DNA from: CAZWCX01 sp964632945
Lineage (GTDB): Bacteria; Planctomycetota; MHYJ01; WSZJ01; CAZWCX01
Direction: 5' to 3'
NCBI GenBank assembly: GCA_964632945.1
Contig: CAZWCX010000004.1
Span: 70,674 to 134,673 of the forward strand
Length of the DNA stretch: 64,000 bases
The stretch's first letter is position 1, and each line of letters starts with the position of its first letter. The notes beneath the pieces were generated by a model. The model was not told the DNA's origin. It saw only the letters and a program-made list of their open reading frames with translations, and did not search any database. The position numbers and the translations under genes were made by a program. Shown here one piece after another: positions 16,709 through 25,848 of the stretch.

Positions 16709-19555
16709 ATGGAGCTTCGAGTCACTCGTGCAGCGAAGGTGTTGGCGAATACGCTGATCCTTGCGTTGCTCATCCCGGCGTTCGTTGCGCTCCTCGCCGG
16801 CTGCAAGACCTCCTCGCCGGCGCCGTCGGACTCGACGGCCCCCAACGCGAATGCATCGAACCGCGGTAGCGATACCGATCACGCCCGCGATCAGGCGGCG
16901 CGGCTCGAGGCCCAGCTGAAGCAGGGTGCCCTTGCGCAACCGGCGCCCCAGCCGGTGAAGAGCGAGCGGCCTGCCGCCAACGGCAAGTCGCCCATCGCCC
17001 ACCCGCACGAGGGCGAGGCCCCCGCCCAGCCCGCCGAAGCGCCCGTCGCTGAGGCCCCGGCCGCGGAACATCCGAAGGCAGAAGCCCCGCCCACGGATGA
17101 CCTGCTCGCTCGCGCCGAGGCCGATCGCCGCGTGCGCCAGGAGCTCTCCCAGAAGTACCTTGCCACCGGCAAGAAGCTCTACCTCGAGAGCAACCTCCCC
17201 CAGGCCCGCGAGAACTTCGCGCACGCCGCCCGCCTCGATCCGGACAACACCGAGGCCACCCGCCTCCTGGCCGAAGTCGACATGGCCCTCGGCAACCAGG
17301 CCGCGGAAATCAAGACCGTCAAGGAACACTACCAGGACCGCCTCGCGGTCCAGATCCAGCAGGTCACCATGGAGGTGAACAATCACCTCGCCCAGGGTAA
17401 GCGCCTCTTCGATGCCGGCAAGTACAAGGAAGCCATCGTCGAGTTCGAAGCCGTCGAAGAGAAGCTGCGCTGGAACCCGTACGATATCGGCCTGAACGAG
17501 CAGCGCGACAAGGCCCACGAGTGGCTGCGCCTCGCCCAGGAGCGCCTGGACGTCCAGATGCGGGAAAACGACCGCCTCCAGAAAGAAGCGGCCGTACGCA
17601 TCGCCCAGGGCGAAGAAGAGGCGCGCCGCCAGTCGGTGCGGGATCGCATCAAGAGCCTGTTCAAGCAGGCGCTGGTGAATATGGACGAGAAAAAGTATCA
17701 GCGCGCCGAGGACCTCTGCAACGAGATCCTTCAGATCGACCCCAAGTTCGTCATGGCCAAGGACCTCAAGGAAGACGCCCTCCGCGCCCGTCACCGCAAG
17801 GCGTACCGTGACTTCCTGCGCGAGAAGATCGAGCGCTGGAAGCGGACGATCGAAGACATCGACGAAGCCCTGATCCCCTACGATGAGGGTCGCCTCGTCC
17901 GCTACCCGGACATGCAGCGCTGGCAGGAAAAGTCCAAGCGCGAAAAGCTCGGTCAGATCGAGGAAGTGAAGGAGATCGATCCGGCCATCCTGGCGATCCA
18001 GAACAAGCTCGATACCCTCAAGATCGACCTGGATTTCACGGATGCGAACCTGTACGACATCCTCGACTTCATCCGTGAGTTCGCCAAGATCAACATTGAC
18101 ATCGCCCCCGAAGTGAAGTCGGAAGGGATCGCGGATAAGACGATCACCTTCCAAATGAAGGGCCTGCCCCTCAAGAACGTCCTCAAGCTCCTCCTCCGCC
18201 AGTACAGCCTCGACTACAACTTCGACAACCAGGTGCTGGTGGTGACCAAGCCGGAACTCGCCGAGGGCAAGCCGGTCCTCGAGGTGCACGACGTCCGCGA
18301 CCTCCTGCGCACGATCCCGGACTTCCCGGGCCCCGATATCCAGATCGCGCTCGGGACCGAGGAAGGCGTGTCCGCGGCGTTCGCGGAATCCGAACAGAAG
18401 TCGGCGATCACCGCCGAGGCGCTCCAGGACCTGATCAAAGGCAATATCGCCCCGACCTCGTGGGAGGAACGCGGCGATCAGGTGTCCATCGCCCTCACCG
18501 GCAATGGTCAGTTGCTCGTCGTCCACACCCCGGCGGTGCAGGGTGAAATCCGCAAGTTCCTCTCCAACCTGCGCAGCTTCACCGGCGCCATGGTGTCGAT
18601 CGAAGCCCGCTTTGTCGCCGTGACCGATGACTTCCTGCAGGACATCGGCGTCGAGTTCCGCGGCGGCGCGGAACCGGACGGTACCTCCCAGCCCCTCCTC
18701 AACATCAACAAGGGCGGCGGAGTCTCGATCGATGACGAAGGGGTCCTCATCCCGGGTGCGGGCGGCGGATCCGCCCTCAACCCGTTCGGCGGCATCTTCG
18801 ACGACCAGGTGCGCTCGGATGTCTATGACATGCGCTTCCGCACCTTCTACAGCTTCCTGAACCCGTCGAAGGGCTTCAGCCAGGACTTCCGGATCGGCGG
18901 TCGTCTGGCCAATCAGGGCGGAATCGGCCTCCACTTCGAAGTCTTCGAGGGAATCCAGTGGAGCATGGTCCTCCGGGCCCTCGAAAAGTCCCAGAAGGGC
19001 ACCGTCGTCAGCGCGCCGCGCGTCACCGCCTTCAACACTCAGCGGGCGCACGTGCTGGTCGCCGATCAGCAGGCCTACATCAAGGACTTCGACGTTGAAA
19101 TCGCGACGAACTCGGTCGCGTACGACCCGATCGTCGGGGTGGTTCAGAGCGGCCTGGTCCTCGACGTTCGCCCCATCATCTCCAACGATCGCAAGTACAT
19201 CACCCTGGAATTGCGGCCGGCCGTCGCCAACCTGGTGCAGCCGATCCGCACGACCATCGTGGCGCAGACCTTCGACATCTTCGGCATCCTGCACACGGTC
19301 GTCATTCAGCTGCCCGAGTTGCAGATTCAGCGGGCCCAGACGACGGTCCGCCTCCCGGATCGCGGGACGGTCATCATCGCCGGTCTGAAGAACGTGCTGG
19401 ATCGCGATCTTCAGGCGGAAACCCCGTTCCTGGCCAAGATCCCCCTGCTCAGCTTCCTGTTCAGCCGCAAGGCCAAGACGGACGAAAAGCAGAACCTGGT
19501 CATCCTGGTCACGGCCGAGATCATCGACCTCGCCGAGCGGGAGGACAAGCTCTAG
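16709..19555 (+). CDS. Secretin-family lipoprotein, tandem paralogue A
   Basis: A 948-residue secretin with a lipobox at LLAGC (Cys32). An Ala/Pro-rich linker contains SPIAHPHEGEAPAQP and AEHP. TPR-like helices (LYLESNLPQARENFAHA), a coiled coil around residues 280-320 and a second TPR-like pair follow. Then come an STN/N0-like domain (IDLDFTDANLYDILDFIREF), an N1-like segment (QLLVVHTPAVQGEIRKFL) and the secretin barrel, closing with TPFLAKIPLLSFLFSRK. It is strikingly similar to the next gene, so the pair arose by tandem duplication. The pilus-operon secretin at 7286 shares the layout but is more distant. No inner-membrane partner genes adjoin this pair. A GGGAG site lies about 9 bases before the ATG. 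Confidence 0.9.
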   Translation: MELRVTRAAKVLANTLILALLIPAFVALLAGCKTSSPAPSDSTAPNANASNRGSDTDHARDQAARLEAQLKQGALAQPAPQPVKSERPAANGKSPIAHPHEGEAPAQPAEAPVAEAPAAEHPKAEAPPTDDLLARAEADRRVRQELSQKYLATGKKLYLESNLPQARENFAHAARLDPDNTEATRLLAEVDMALGNQAAEIKTVKEHYQDRLAVQIQQVTMEVNNHLAQGKRLFDAGKYKEAIVEFEAVEEKLRWNPYDIGLNEQRDKAHEWLRLAQERLDVQMRENDRLQKEAAVRIAQGEEEARRQSVRDRIKSLFKQALVNMDEKKYQRAEDLCNEILQIDPKFVMAKDLKEDALRARHRKAYRDFLREKIERWKRTIEDIDEALIPYDEGRLVRYPDMQRWQEKSKREKLGQIEEVKEIDPAILAIQNKLDTLKIDLDFTDANLYDILDFIREFAKINIDIAPEVKSEGIADKTITFQMKGLPLKNVLKLLLRQYSLDYNFDNQVLVVTKPELAEGKPVLEVHDVRDLLRTIPDFPGPDIQIALGTEEGVSAAFAESEQKSAITAEALQDLIKGNIAPTSWEERGDQVSIALTGNGQLLVVHTPAVQGEIRKFLSNLRSFTGAMVSIEARFVAVTDDFLQDIGVEFRGGAEPDGTSQPLLNINKGGGVSIDDEGVLIPGAGGGSALNPFGGIFDDQVRSDVYDMRFRTFYSFLNPSKGFSQDFRIGGRLANQGGIGLHFEVFEGIQWSMVLRALEKSQKGTVVSAPRVTAFNTQRAHVLVADQQAYIKDFDVEIATNSVAYDPIVGVVQSGLVLDVRPIISNDRKYITLELRPAVANLVQPIRTTIVAQTFDIFGILHTVVIQLPELQIQRAQTTVRLPDRGTVIIAGLKNVLDRDLQAETPFLAKIPLLSFLFSRKAKTDEKQNLVILVTAEIIDLAEREDKL

Positions 19556-19642
19556 GCTTCTCCCCCACGGGTCGGCTGTGCATGACGACAGAAGGAAACG
19601 GGGCCGCAACCTGGCCCTAGGATAGGATTGAGGAAGGGTGTT

Positions 19643-22492
19643 ATGCTGTCAGGATCTCCGAACGTGAGTGTGGCGAACGGTCGGTCTCCCCGCGGAGCCG
19701 CCGGGATCCTCGCGCTTCTCGTCCTGTTCGGCGCGGTGCTGGTCGCGGGATGCAAGTCGCCCGGGAACAACCCGGGGTCCGAGCCCCCGCCCCAGGCTGC
19801 CCCTCAGCCCCGTTCCGATGCGGCGACGGCGCCCGGCAAGACCGGAATCGCCCACCCGCATGAAGGCGAGGCTCCGGCCCAGCCCGCGGAGGCCCCGGTC
19901 GCCGAGCAGCCGCCGGCCGCCGAACCGCCGGCCGCCGATCCGCCCGCCGACGACGTCCTCGCTCGCGCCGAGGCCGATCGCCGCATGCGGCAGGAACTCG
20001 CCCAGAAGTATCTCGAGACCGGCAAGCGGCTCTTCATGGAGAGCAACTTCCCGCAGGCTCGCGAGAACTTCCGGCAGGCCGCGACCCTCGATCCCGACAA
20101 CGCCGAAGCCCTGCGCATGTTGGCTGAGGCCGATATGATGCTCGGCGACAACCGCGGGGAAGTCGCCACGGTCAAACGGCACTACGAGGATCGTCTCCGC
20201 GTCCAGATCGAGCAGGTCCAGATGGAAGTAAAAAACCATCTGCTTCAGGGGAAGCGCCTGTTCGACGGCGGTAAGTACAAGGAAGCCATTGTCGAGTTCG
20301 AGGCCGTCGAGGAGAAGCTCCGCTGGGCGCCCTCCGACCTCGGCTTGGACGAGGAGCGCAAGCGCGCGACCGAATGGAAGCGACTCGCGGAAGATCGTCG
20401 CCGGATCCAGGAAGACGAAAATGATCGCCTCCAGAAGGAAGCGGCCCTCCGAATCGCCCAAAAGGAAGAAGAACATCGCCGCCAGCAGGCCCGGGAGCGC
20501 ATCAAGTCGCTCTTCCGGGAAGCCCTCGTCAACATGGACGAGATGAATTTCATGCGCGCCGAAGAACTGGCGGACGAGATCCTTCGCATCGATCCGAAGT
20601 TCGCCCTCGCCAAGGAACTCAAGGGTGATGCCCTTCGGGCGCGACACCGCAAAGCGTACAAGGACTTCTTGCGCGTCAAGATCGAGCGCTGGAAGCGCAC
20701 CATCGAAGAAATGAACGAGGCGACCATCCCCTACTCGGAAGACCACCTCGTCCGCTTCCCGGATGCCGAGAAGTGGAGGGAAAAGGAATCGCGGATCGAT
20801 GTCGGCCGCATCACCAAGGAAGACGCGGTCGATCCCGATGTCTTGGCCATCAAGAACAAGCTCCAGACCCTCAAGATCGACCTGGACTTCACGGATGCAA
20901 GCCTCTATGACATCCTGGAGTTCATCCGGGAATTCGCTCAGCTCAACGTGGAAATCGCGCCGGAGGTGAAGTCCGAGGGGACGCCCGACAAGCGGATCAC
21001 CTTCCAGATGCGCGAACTGGTGCTTGAGAATGTCCTCAAGCTGCTGCTCCGGCAGTACGGCTTGGACTACACGTTCGAGAACAAGATCCTCCTCATCACC
21101 AAGCCCGATCTGGCCCAGGGTAAGCCGGTTCTCGAAGTGCACGACGTCCGCGACCTCCTCCGCACGATCCCGGACTTCCCCGCGCCCCAGATTCAGCTGA
21201 ACACCGGAGAGGGCGACGCGGGCGTCAGTGCGGCATTCGCGGAGCCCGAGGAGAAGGCCGCCATCACGGCGGAACAGCTCCAGGACCTCATCAAGGGCAA
21301 CGTCTCCCCCACCAGCTGGGAGGAACGGTCTGAGGAAGTGTCCATCGCCCTGACCGGCAACGGGCAGCTCCTCGTCGTCCACACGCCGGTCGTTCAGGAA
21401 GAGATTCGCGAGTTCTTGACCGAACTGCGCACCTTCACGGGCGCCATGGTGTCGATCGAGGCGCGATTCATCCGCGTTCGCGACGGTTTCCTCCAGGACA
21501 TCGGCGTCGAAATCCGGGACGGACTGGACGCGCTGGAAACGGTGAATGCGATCGGACCGGGCGCCTTCCCGGGTAACTTCCTGACGGAACTCAACGACGT
21601 TCGCAACGGCGCCTTCAATCAGGCATTCCTGCTCAACAACAACAAGGGCGGCGGTGCCACCATCGATGACGAGAACATCCTGGTCCCGGGCAGCGGCCCG
21701 AACAGCGGGCTCAACCCGTTCGCCGGTATTCGGAGCAACGGGGTCAACGGAGGTCCGTATGACCTGCGGTTCCGCACCGCCTACAGCTTCTTGAACTCCT
21801 CGAAGGGCTTCTCGCAGGACTTCCCGATCGGCGCTCGCGCTCTGGCCAACCAGGGCGGCCTGGGCCTCCACTTCAGGCTCCTGAACGACTACGAGCTCAA
21901 CATGGTCGTGCGCGCCCTCGAAAAGACTCAGAAGGGTACCGTCGTTACGGCCCCGCGCGTCACTGCGTTCAACACCCAGCGCGCGCACATCCTCGTGGCC
22001 GACCAGCAGGCCTACATCAAGGACTTCGACGTCGAAATCGCCACGAACTCCGTGGCCTTCGACCCGATCGTCGGCATCGTCCAGAGCGGCCTCGCCCTCG
22101 ACGTCCGTCCGATCATCTCGAACGATCGCAAATACGTCACCCTCGAATTGCGTCCGGCCGTCGCCAGCTTGGCTCAGCCGATCCGCACAACCCTGGTCGC
22201 TTCGACCTTCGACGCCTTCGGCATCCTCCACCAGGTGTTCATCCAGCTGCCGGAGTTGAACCTCCAGCAGGCCCAGACCACGATCCGGATGCCGGACAAG
22301 GGCTCGGTTCTGATCGCGGGCCTGAAGGACGTTCTGGATCGCGACATCTCCTCGGAGACCCCGTTCCTGGCCAAGATTCCGATTCTCAACTTCCTGTTCA
22401 GCCGGAAGGGCAAGGAAATCGACAAGAGCAACCTGCTTGTCCTCGTCTCGGCCGAAATCATCGACCTGGAAGAGCGCGAAGACAAGCTCTAG
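19643..22492 (+). CDS. Secretin-family lipoprotein, tandem paralogue B
   Basis: A 949-residue secretin with lipobox VLVAGC (Cys37), the same Pro/Ala linker with IAHPHEGEAPAQP, the same TPR/coiled-coil region and the same N0-N1-secretin order as paralogue A, ending TPFLAKIPILNFLFSRK. Compared with A it has an insertion of roughly 30 residues after the IGVEIRDG segment in the barrel domain (around 21520-21640) and lacks A's EHP in the linker. ATG 19643 follows AGGAAGG by 5 bases; a TTG five codons earlier is less likely. No promoter is visible in the 87-base gap after A, so the two should be co-expressed and could form mixed or alternative channels. Confidence 0.9.
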   Translation: MLSGSPNVSVANGRSPRGAAGILALLVLFGAVLVAGCKSPGNNPGSEPPPQAAPQPRSDAATAPGKTGIAHPHEGEAPAQPAEAPVAEQPPAAEPPAADPPADDVLARAEADRRMRQELAQKYLETGKRLFMESNFPQARENFRQAATLDPDNAEALRMLAEADMMLGDNRGEVATVKRHYEDRLRVQIEQVQMEVKNHLLQGKRLFDGGKYKEAIVEFEAVEEKLRWAPSDLGLDEERKRATEWKRLAEDRRRIQEDENDRLQKEAALRIAQKEEEHRRQQARERIKSLFREALVNMDEMNFMRAEELADEILRIDPKFALAKELKGDALRARHRKAYKDFLRVKIERWKRTIEEMNEATIPYSEDHLVRFPDAEKWREKESRIDVGRITKEDAVDPDVLAIKNKLQTLKIDLDFTDASLYDILEFIREFAQLNVEIAPEVKSEGTPDKRITFQMRELVLENVLKLLLRQYGLDYTFENKILLITKPDLAQGKPVLEVHDVRDLLRTIPDFPAPQIQLNTGEGDAGVSAAFAEPEEKAAITAEQLQDLIKGNVSPTSWEERSEEVSIALTGNGQLLVVHTPVVQEEIREFLTELRTFTGAMVSIEARFIRVRDGFLQDIGVEIRDGLDALETVNAIGPGAFPGNFLTELNDVRNGAFNQAFLLNNNKGGGATIDDENILVPGSGPNSGLNPFAGIRSNGVNGGPYDLRFRTAYSFLNSSKGFSQDFPIGARALANQGGLGLHFRLLNDYELNMVVRALEKTQKGTVVTAPRVTAFNTQRAHILVADQQAYIKDFDVEIATNSVAFDPIVGIVQSGLALDVRPIISNDRKYVTLELRPAVASLAQPIRTTLVASTFDAFGILHQVFIQLPELNLQQAQTTIRMPDKGSVLIAGLKDVLDRDISSETPFLAKIPILNFLFSRKGKEIDKSNLLVLVSAEIIDLEEREDKL

Positions 22493-22519
22493 CCCTTCGC
22501 ACCGTAGTCACCACTCCAT

Positions 22520-22548
22520 CGGCCCCGGGCTCGACCAGCCCGGGGCCG
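22520..22548 (+). terminator. Hairpin terminator after tandem secretins
   Basis: CGGCCCCGGGCT (22520-22531) pairs perfectly with AGCCCGGGGCCG (22537-22548) around a 5-base loop. Only GTTTGCT follows, so termination may be partial and allow some read-through into the HAD gene 19 bases on. Confidence 0.6.
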
Positions 22549-22566
22549 GTTTGCTATGAGGATTCC

Positions 22567-23313
22567 GTGCCTCGCCGGCCTGCCGCCAAGAAGTCTCGCA
22601 TCAAGGCGATCTTCTTCGACGTTGACGACACCCTCTTCTCCACCTCGGACTTCGCCGCCATCGCCCGTCGAAACGGCGTCGAGGCCATGGTTCGGCTCGG
22701 ACTCAAGGCCAATCCGGACGAACTTCTCCGTGAACTCCAGGAGGTCGTCCAGGAATTCACCAGCAACTACGAGCATCACTTCGACAAGCTGCTCGCGCGG
22801 ATTCCTCCTTCCCGCTACGCCGGCATCAACCCCGCCATGCTCGTGGCATCTGCGATCGTCGCGTATCATGAAACGAAGTTCCGCCAGCTTCACCCGTACA
22901 ACGATGTCATCGAGGTGCTGAGCCTCCTGGCCCGATCGAATCTCATCCGTGGCGTCATTACCGCCGGGGTGACGATCAAACAAGCCGAGAAGCTCCTGCG
23001 CCTCAACGTCTACCCATTCTTCACCCCGACCGCGATCTTCATCTCCGATCAAATCGGCATTGGCAAACCCAACCCCAAACTGTATTCGCGCGCTTGCGAG
23101 ATCGCGAAAGTCAAGCCGCAGGAGGCCATGTACGTCGGCGACAACCCCGCCCACGATATCGACCCCGCCAACTCGATCGGGATGATCACGGTCCTCAATC
23201 GCCGAAGCCCCAAAGTCGTCCTCGTTCATGGACAAACCACCCCGCGTCATGAGATCTACGACTTCTGGGACTTGCTCAAACTGGTGCGCGAGGAGTACGG
23301 CGTCCGGGTCTAG
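22567..23313 (+). CDS. HAD-superfamily hydrolase
   Basis: A 248-residue cytoplasmic HAD phosphatase. All four motifs are visible: FFDVDDTLF (nucleophile Asp18, acid Asp20), VITAGV (motif II Thr), the Lys of GKPNPKLY, and YVGDNPAHDI (motif IV). The helical cap between motifs I and II is of the C1 type seen in haloacid dehalogenase/phosphoglycolate-phosphatase-like enzymes. The length and motif spacing resemble the HAD subfamily often annotated as TIGR02253; the substrate is unknown. The start is GTG, with GAGGA 4 bases upstream. It has no functional link to its neighbours that I can see. Confidence 0.85.
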   Translation: MPRRPAAKKSRIKAIFFDVDDTLFSTSDFAAIARRNGVEAMVRLGLKANPDELLRELQEVVQEFTSNYEHHFDKLLARIPPSRYAGINPAMLVASAIVAYHETKFRQLHPYNDVIEVLSLLARSNLIRGVITAGVTIKQAEKLLRLNVYPFFTPTAIFISDQIGIGKPNPKLYSRACEIAKVKPQEAMYVGDNPAHDIDPANSIGMITVLNRRSPKVVLVHGQTTPRHEIYDFWDLLKLVREEYGVRV

Positions 23314-23626
23314 ATGGCCCTGTGCACGCCGGGAATGCGTTCCCCGACTTCCGCCCTCCCCCCCTCACCCGCCGTCCGGCGCTTGGATGCGCAGCGATCC
23401 ACAGCATTTCGTGTGCATGAGAAGCCGCATCGGAACCTCTCGGGAACGAAGTGGTTTCCTCGGACCCGGGCAATCTGGATCCGGCAGCGGATTGCCGCGG
23501 AAGGGTTGTGGGGTCGGAAGTCGCGGGAACCTCTGCGGGAGGCGTCACCGGGTTGACCGGTGGCCTGCAAGTCCGGGGAGGGCAACTCGGCGACCCGATC
23601 CGCCGGAACCGCGCGTCGCGGCCGCC
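23314..23626. other. Intergenic region between convergent genes
   Basis: About 313 bases between the HAD gene (+) and the DUF190 gene (-). Only a weak 6-bp hairpin was found (CACCGG 23546-23551 with CCGGTG 23557-23562). No credible gene or promoter is seen. Confidence 0.45.
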
Positions 23627-23998
23627 TCAGGGGGATCCCACGGAATCGGTTCCGGCAGGGTGCGCGGCATCGTGACGATAGGCGATCACGTGGACCTTCT
23701 CGACGGTGATCAGCCCCTCCCCGACCATTCCATCCAGCGTCGGCAGGAACGCACGAATCCGTTCGGCTCGGTCAACGATTTCGATGACCACCGGAAGGTC
23801 CTCCGAGAGCCGCAGGATCTTCACCGAGTGGATTCGGCTGTTGGCCCCGAATCCCATCAGGCCTCGGCACACCGTGGCTCCGGCCAGACCGGCCCGGCGG
23901 GCTTCCTCCACGATGGCGGCATAGAGCGGGCGACCCTGCCATTGGTCCGACTCACCGATGAATACCCGAACCAGTTCCGCTTCGCCCTCGATCTTCAT
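23627..23998 (-). CDS. DUF190 family protein
   Basis: A 123-residue protein opening with the DUF190 signature KIEGEAELVRVFIGESDQW and continuing with GATVCRGLMGFGANSRIH and RLSEDLPVVIEIVD. These small, PII-like (ferredoxin-fold) proteins commonly accompany crcB, as here, and are suspected to regulate the fluoride channel; the biochemical role is unproven. ATG 23998 matches the family N-terminus and has GGGGA about 5 bases upstream. An in-frame ATG at 24019 overlaps the crcB stop as ATGA and would add seven residues by translational coupling. Confidence 0.9.
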   Translation of the reverse strand: MKIEGEAELVRVFIGESDQWQGRPLYAAIVEEARRAGLAGATVCRGLMGFGANSRIHSVKILRLSEDLPVVIEIVDRAERIRAFLPTLDGMVGEGLITVEKVHVIAYRHDAAHPAGTDSVGSP

Positions 23999-24015
23999 GC
24001 GCTTCCCCGATGACT

Positions 24016-24396
24016 TCATCCGGAGACCGACTGGACCACCGCCCTCCCCGCCAGCACCGCAATCAACCCGATCACCACGCTGACCACGATGTTCGCGGTC
24101 GCGAGGCCGAACGAGCCGTCCCGGACGAGTTGGACGGTCTCGTATCCGAAGGTCGAGAACGTCGTGAACGCGCCGAGGATTCCAACGCCCCAGAACAGCC
24201 GCGCCTCCGGGGAGATCGCCTGCCGGTCCTCGACGAGCGACATCAGCACGCCGATGGCGAAACTCCCAAGGAGATTCACGACCAGAGTGCCGAGGGGAAA
24301 CCGCCCGGAATAGTACTGGTGAACCAGACCGCCCAGGCCGTAGCGCGCCACCGCGCCCATCGCTCCGCCCGCCGCGATGATCAGCAACTTCCCCAT
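24016..24396 (-). CDS. crcB: Fluoride ion channel CrcB/Fluc
   Basis: A 126-residue membrane protein with four predicted helices and the family motifs: GGAMGAVARYG near the N-terminus, GTLVVNLLGSFAIG (the pore Asn), and GAFTTFSTFGYE (the Phe-box and central TFST). Fluc channels are dual-topology homodimers that export fluoride. It follows the 24406 gene by 9 bases and overlaps or abuts the DUF190 gene. A fluoride riboswitch, which often precedes crcB, cannot be accommodated here because the gene is internal to a run of minus-strand genes. Confidence 0.94.
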   Translation of the reverse strand: MGKLLIIAAGGAMGAVARYGLGGLVHQYYSGRFPLGTLVVNLLGSFAIGVLMSLVEDRQAISPEARLFWGVGILGAFTTFSTFGYETVQLVRDGSFGLATANIVVSVVIGLIAVLAGRAVVQSVSG

Positions 24397-24405
24397 CGGC
24401 CCCGC

Positions 24406-25848
24406 CTACTGATAGACCACCACTCTCTCGATTCCCAAGCCGATGCACCGCGGACAACGGATCCGACCGGCAGGCGCGCCGGCCTCCGGGGCGCTCATCT
24501 CCGGCTCCGTCGCGGACTTGGGGTCGCCGCCGGACGCGCCGGTCTCCCCCGCGACCACCGGAGTGGAGGCTCCACTCTCCTCGGCGCCCCCCGATGCGGC
24601 TGCCCCGCCGGCCGAGTCGGTCTGCTCGCTCACGCCCGAAGGTTCGGTTCCTGATGACGCCGCGGATGCCGATCCGTCCGCCGTCCCGCTCAGTGTCCCG
24701 CTCCCGCCGCAGCGCGAACACCCCTTGTGCCGGATCGCAAGAACCCGCAAGTCTTTCTCCGCCAGCTGACCGCACAGGAACGCCATGCGTTCCTGCGAAG
24801 ACGCTTCCTCCCACCAGTCCTCGGGCGATCCCAGCGCAGGCGCCTCGACCAGCCAAGTGGCGCCCCCATACCCGATCATGCGCACGAACGGACCGGAGCG
24901 CCGCTCGAACCGTCGCACCGCCTCCTCCCGCGACATCGCCATCTTCTTGCCCTGTTCCTCCGCCACCGAGCCGACCACGTCTCCCGTCAATTCCGCCAGC
25001 GCCGTCGGATAGCCGATCTCGATCCGCGCGGCAACGGCACGCACTTTGGCATCCAGGGCGAGATGGATGGCGAAAACCAGGCGGTCCTGATGCGACGGAA
25101 CGTTCTCCGGCGCGTCGAGATGCTCCGCCAATCCGCGCAACTCGTCCGCCACGGGCCCGTCCGGCGTCGCAGGGATGCGAGCCCGCAGCAATCCGAGGGC
25201 CCCCTCCCAGTCATGCTCCAGCAATCGCTGTTCGATGACGGTGCAATACTCCGGGGCAAGGCCGGCCCCGCCCGCCCCGCGCAGACCTTGGGCGACGCCC
25301 AGTGCGGTTGCCGCGGGAATCCCTTTCATCGCGAGGGCGTCTGCAACCCGATGATGGTGCTCCGCAGCCTGCGGGATTCCCCACTCCTCGCTGGCGCGAG
25401 CCAGGGACCGATGCCCTTCGGCCGTACGGGGCGGATCCTGCGCAACCCGTTGATCGTACAACTGCGTTTGCGCCGTGCCCGCAACCCGCGGACCGGCCGA
25501 TCCCGCACCCGCTTGGGTTCCGGACGGTTTCGGGCCTGCGGTACCCGCGCCGGATCCCGCCGTCGCGACCTCGACCGGGGGTGGGATTCCCGCCGCGCGA
25601 GCAATCCGAACCCGGCTTTCGTCCGACAACTCGGTCCACAGGAGCAGCACCTCGACACGCTCGGGAGTGCGCACCAGTGCCCCCCTTTCGTCGGTTCGAA
25701 CGACCTCACCCGTCCACACGATCCCCGATCGCGTGCGCAAGGTCATCCACTCGGCAGACCAGGCCCAACCGGCCATCGCCACCAGAAGCCCGGCCACGAC
25801 GCAATCCAAAGACCGGCGCCGACGGGGCATCGCCGCTTCACGCTTCAT
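24406..25848 (-). CDS. Membrane-anchored or exported protein with split CxxCxGxG-type pair
   Basis: A 480-residue protein with an N-terminal hydrophobic segment (about 14-31) after a basic stretch, then a small beta module (TLRTRSGIVWTGEVVRTD) resembling those in other envelope proteins here. A Gly/Ala/Pro linker, a helical middle and a C-terminal region follow. Near the end it has GCSRCGGSG and, about 70 residues later, CPRCIGLG, two half-sites of the CxxCxGxG type known from DnaJ zinc centres. They are separated by a Ser/Gly/Ala/Glu-rich insert. They could bind one zinc together. The ATG overlaps the upstream aminotransferase stop by 11 bases and is preceded by GGAG. I recognise no family. 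Confidence 0.65.
   Translation of the reverse strand: MKREAAMPRRRRSLDCVVAGLLVAMAGWAWSAEWMTLRTRSGIVWTGEVVRTDERGALVRTPERVEVLLLWTELSDESRVRIARAAGIPPPVEVATAGSGAGTAGPKPSGTQAGAGSAGPRVAGTAQTQLYDQRVAQDPPRTAEGHRSLARASEEWGIPQAAEHHHRVADALAMKGIPAATALGVAQGLRGAGGAGLAPEYCTVIEQRLLEHDWEGALGLLRARIPATPDGPVADELRGLAEHLDAPENVPSHQDRLVFAIHLALDAKVRAVAARIEIGYPTALAELTGDVVGSVAEEQGKKMAMSREEAVRRFERRSGPFVRMIGYGGATWLVEAPALGSPEDWWEEASSQERMAFLCGQLAEKDLRVLAIRHKGCSRCGGSGTLSGTADGSASAASSGTEPSGVSEQTDSAGGAAASGGAEESGASTPVVAGETGASGGDPKSATEPEMSAPEAGAPAGRIRCPRCIGLGIERVVVYQ

Noticed and set aside
24397..24405. Fluoride riboswitch for crcB
   Set aside because: Only 9 bases separate crcB from the upstream gene, leaving no room for the element, and no pattern was seen inside the preceding gene.
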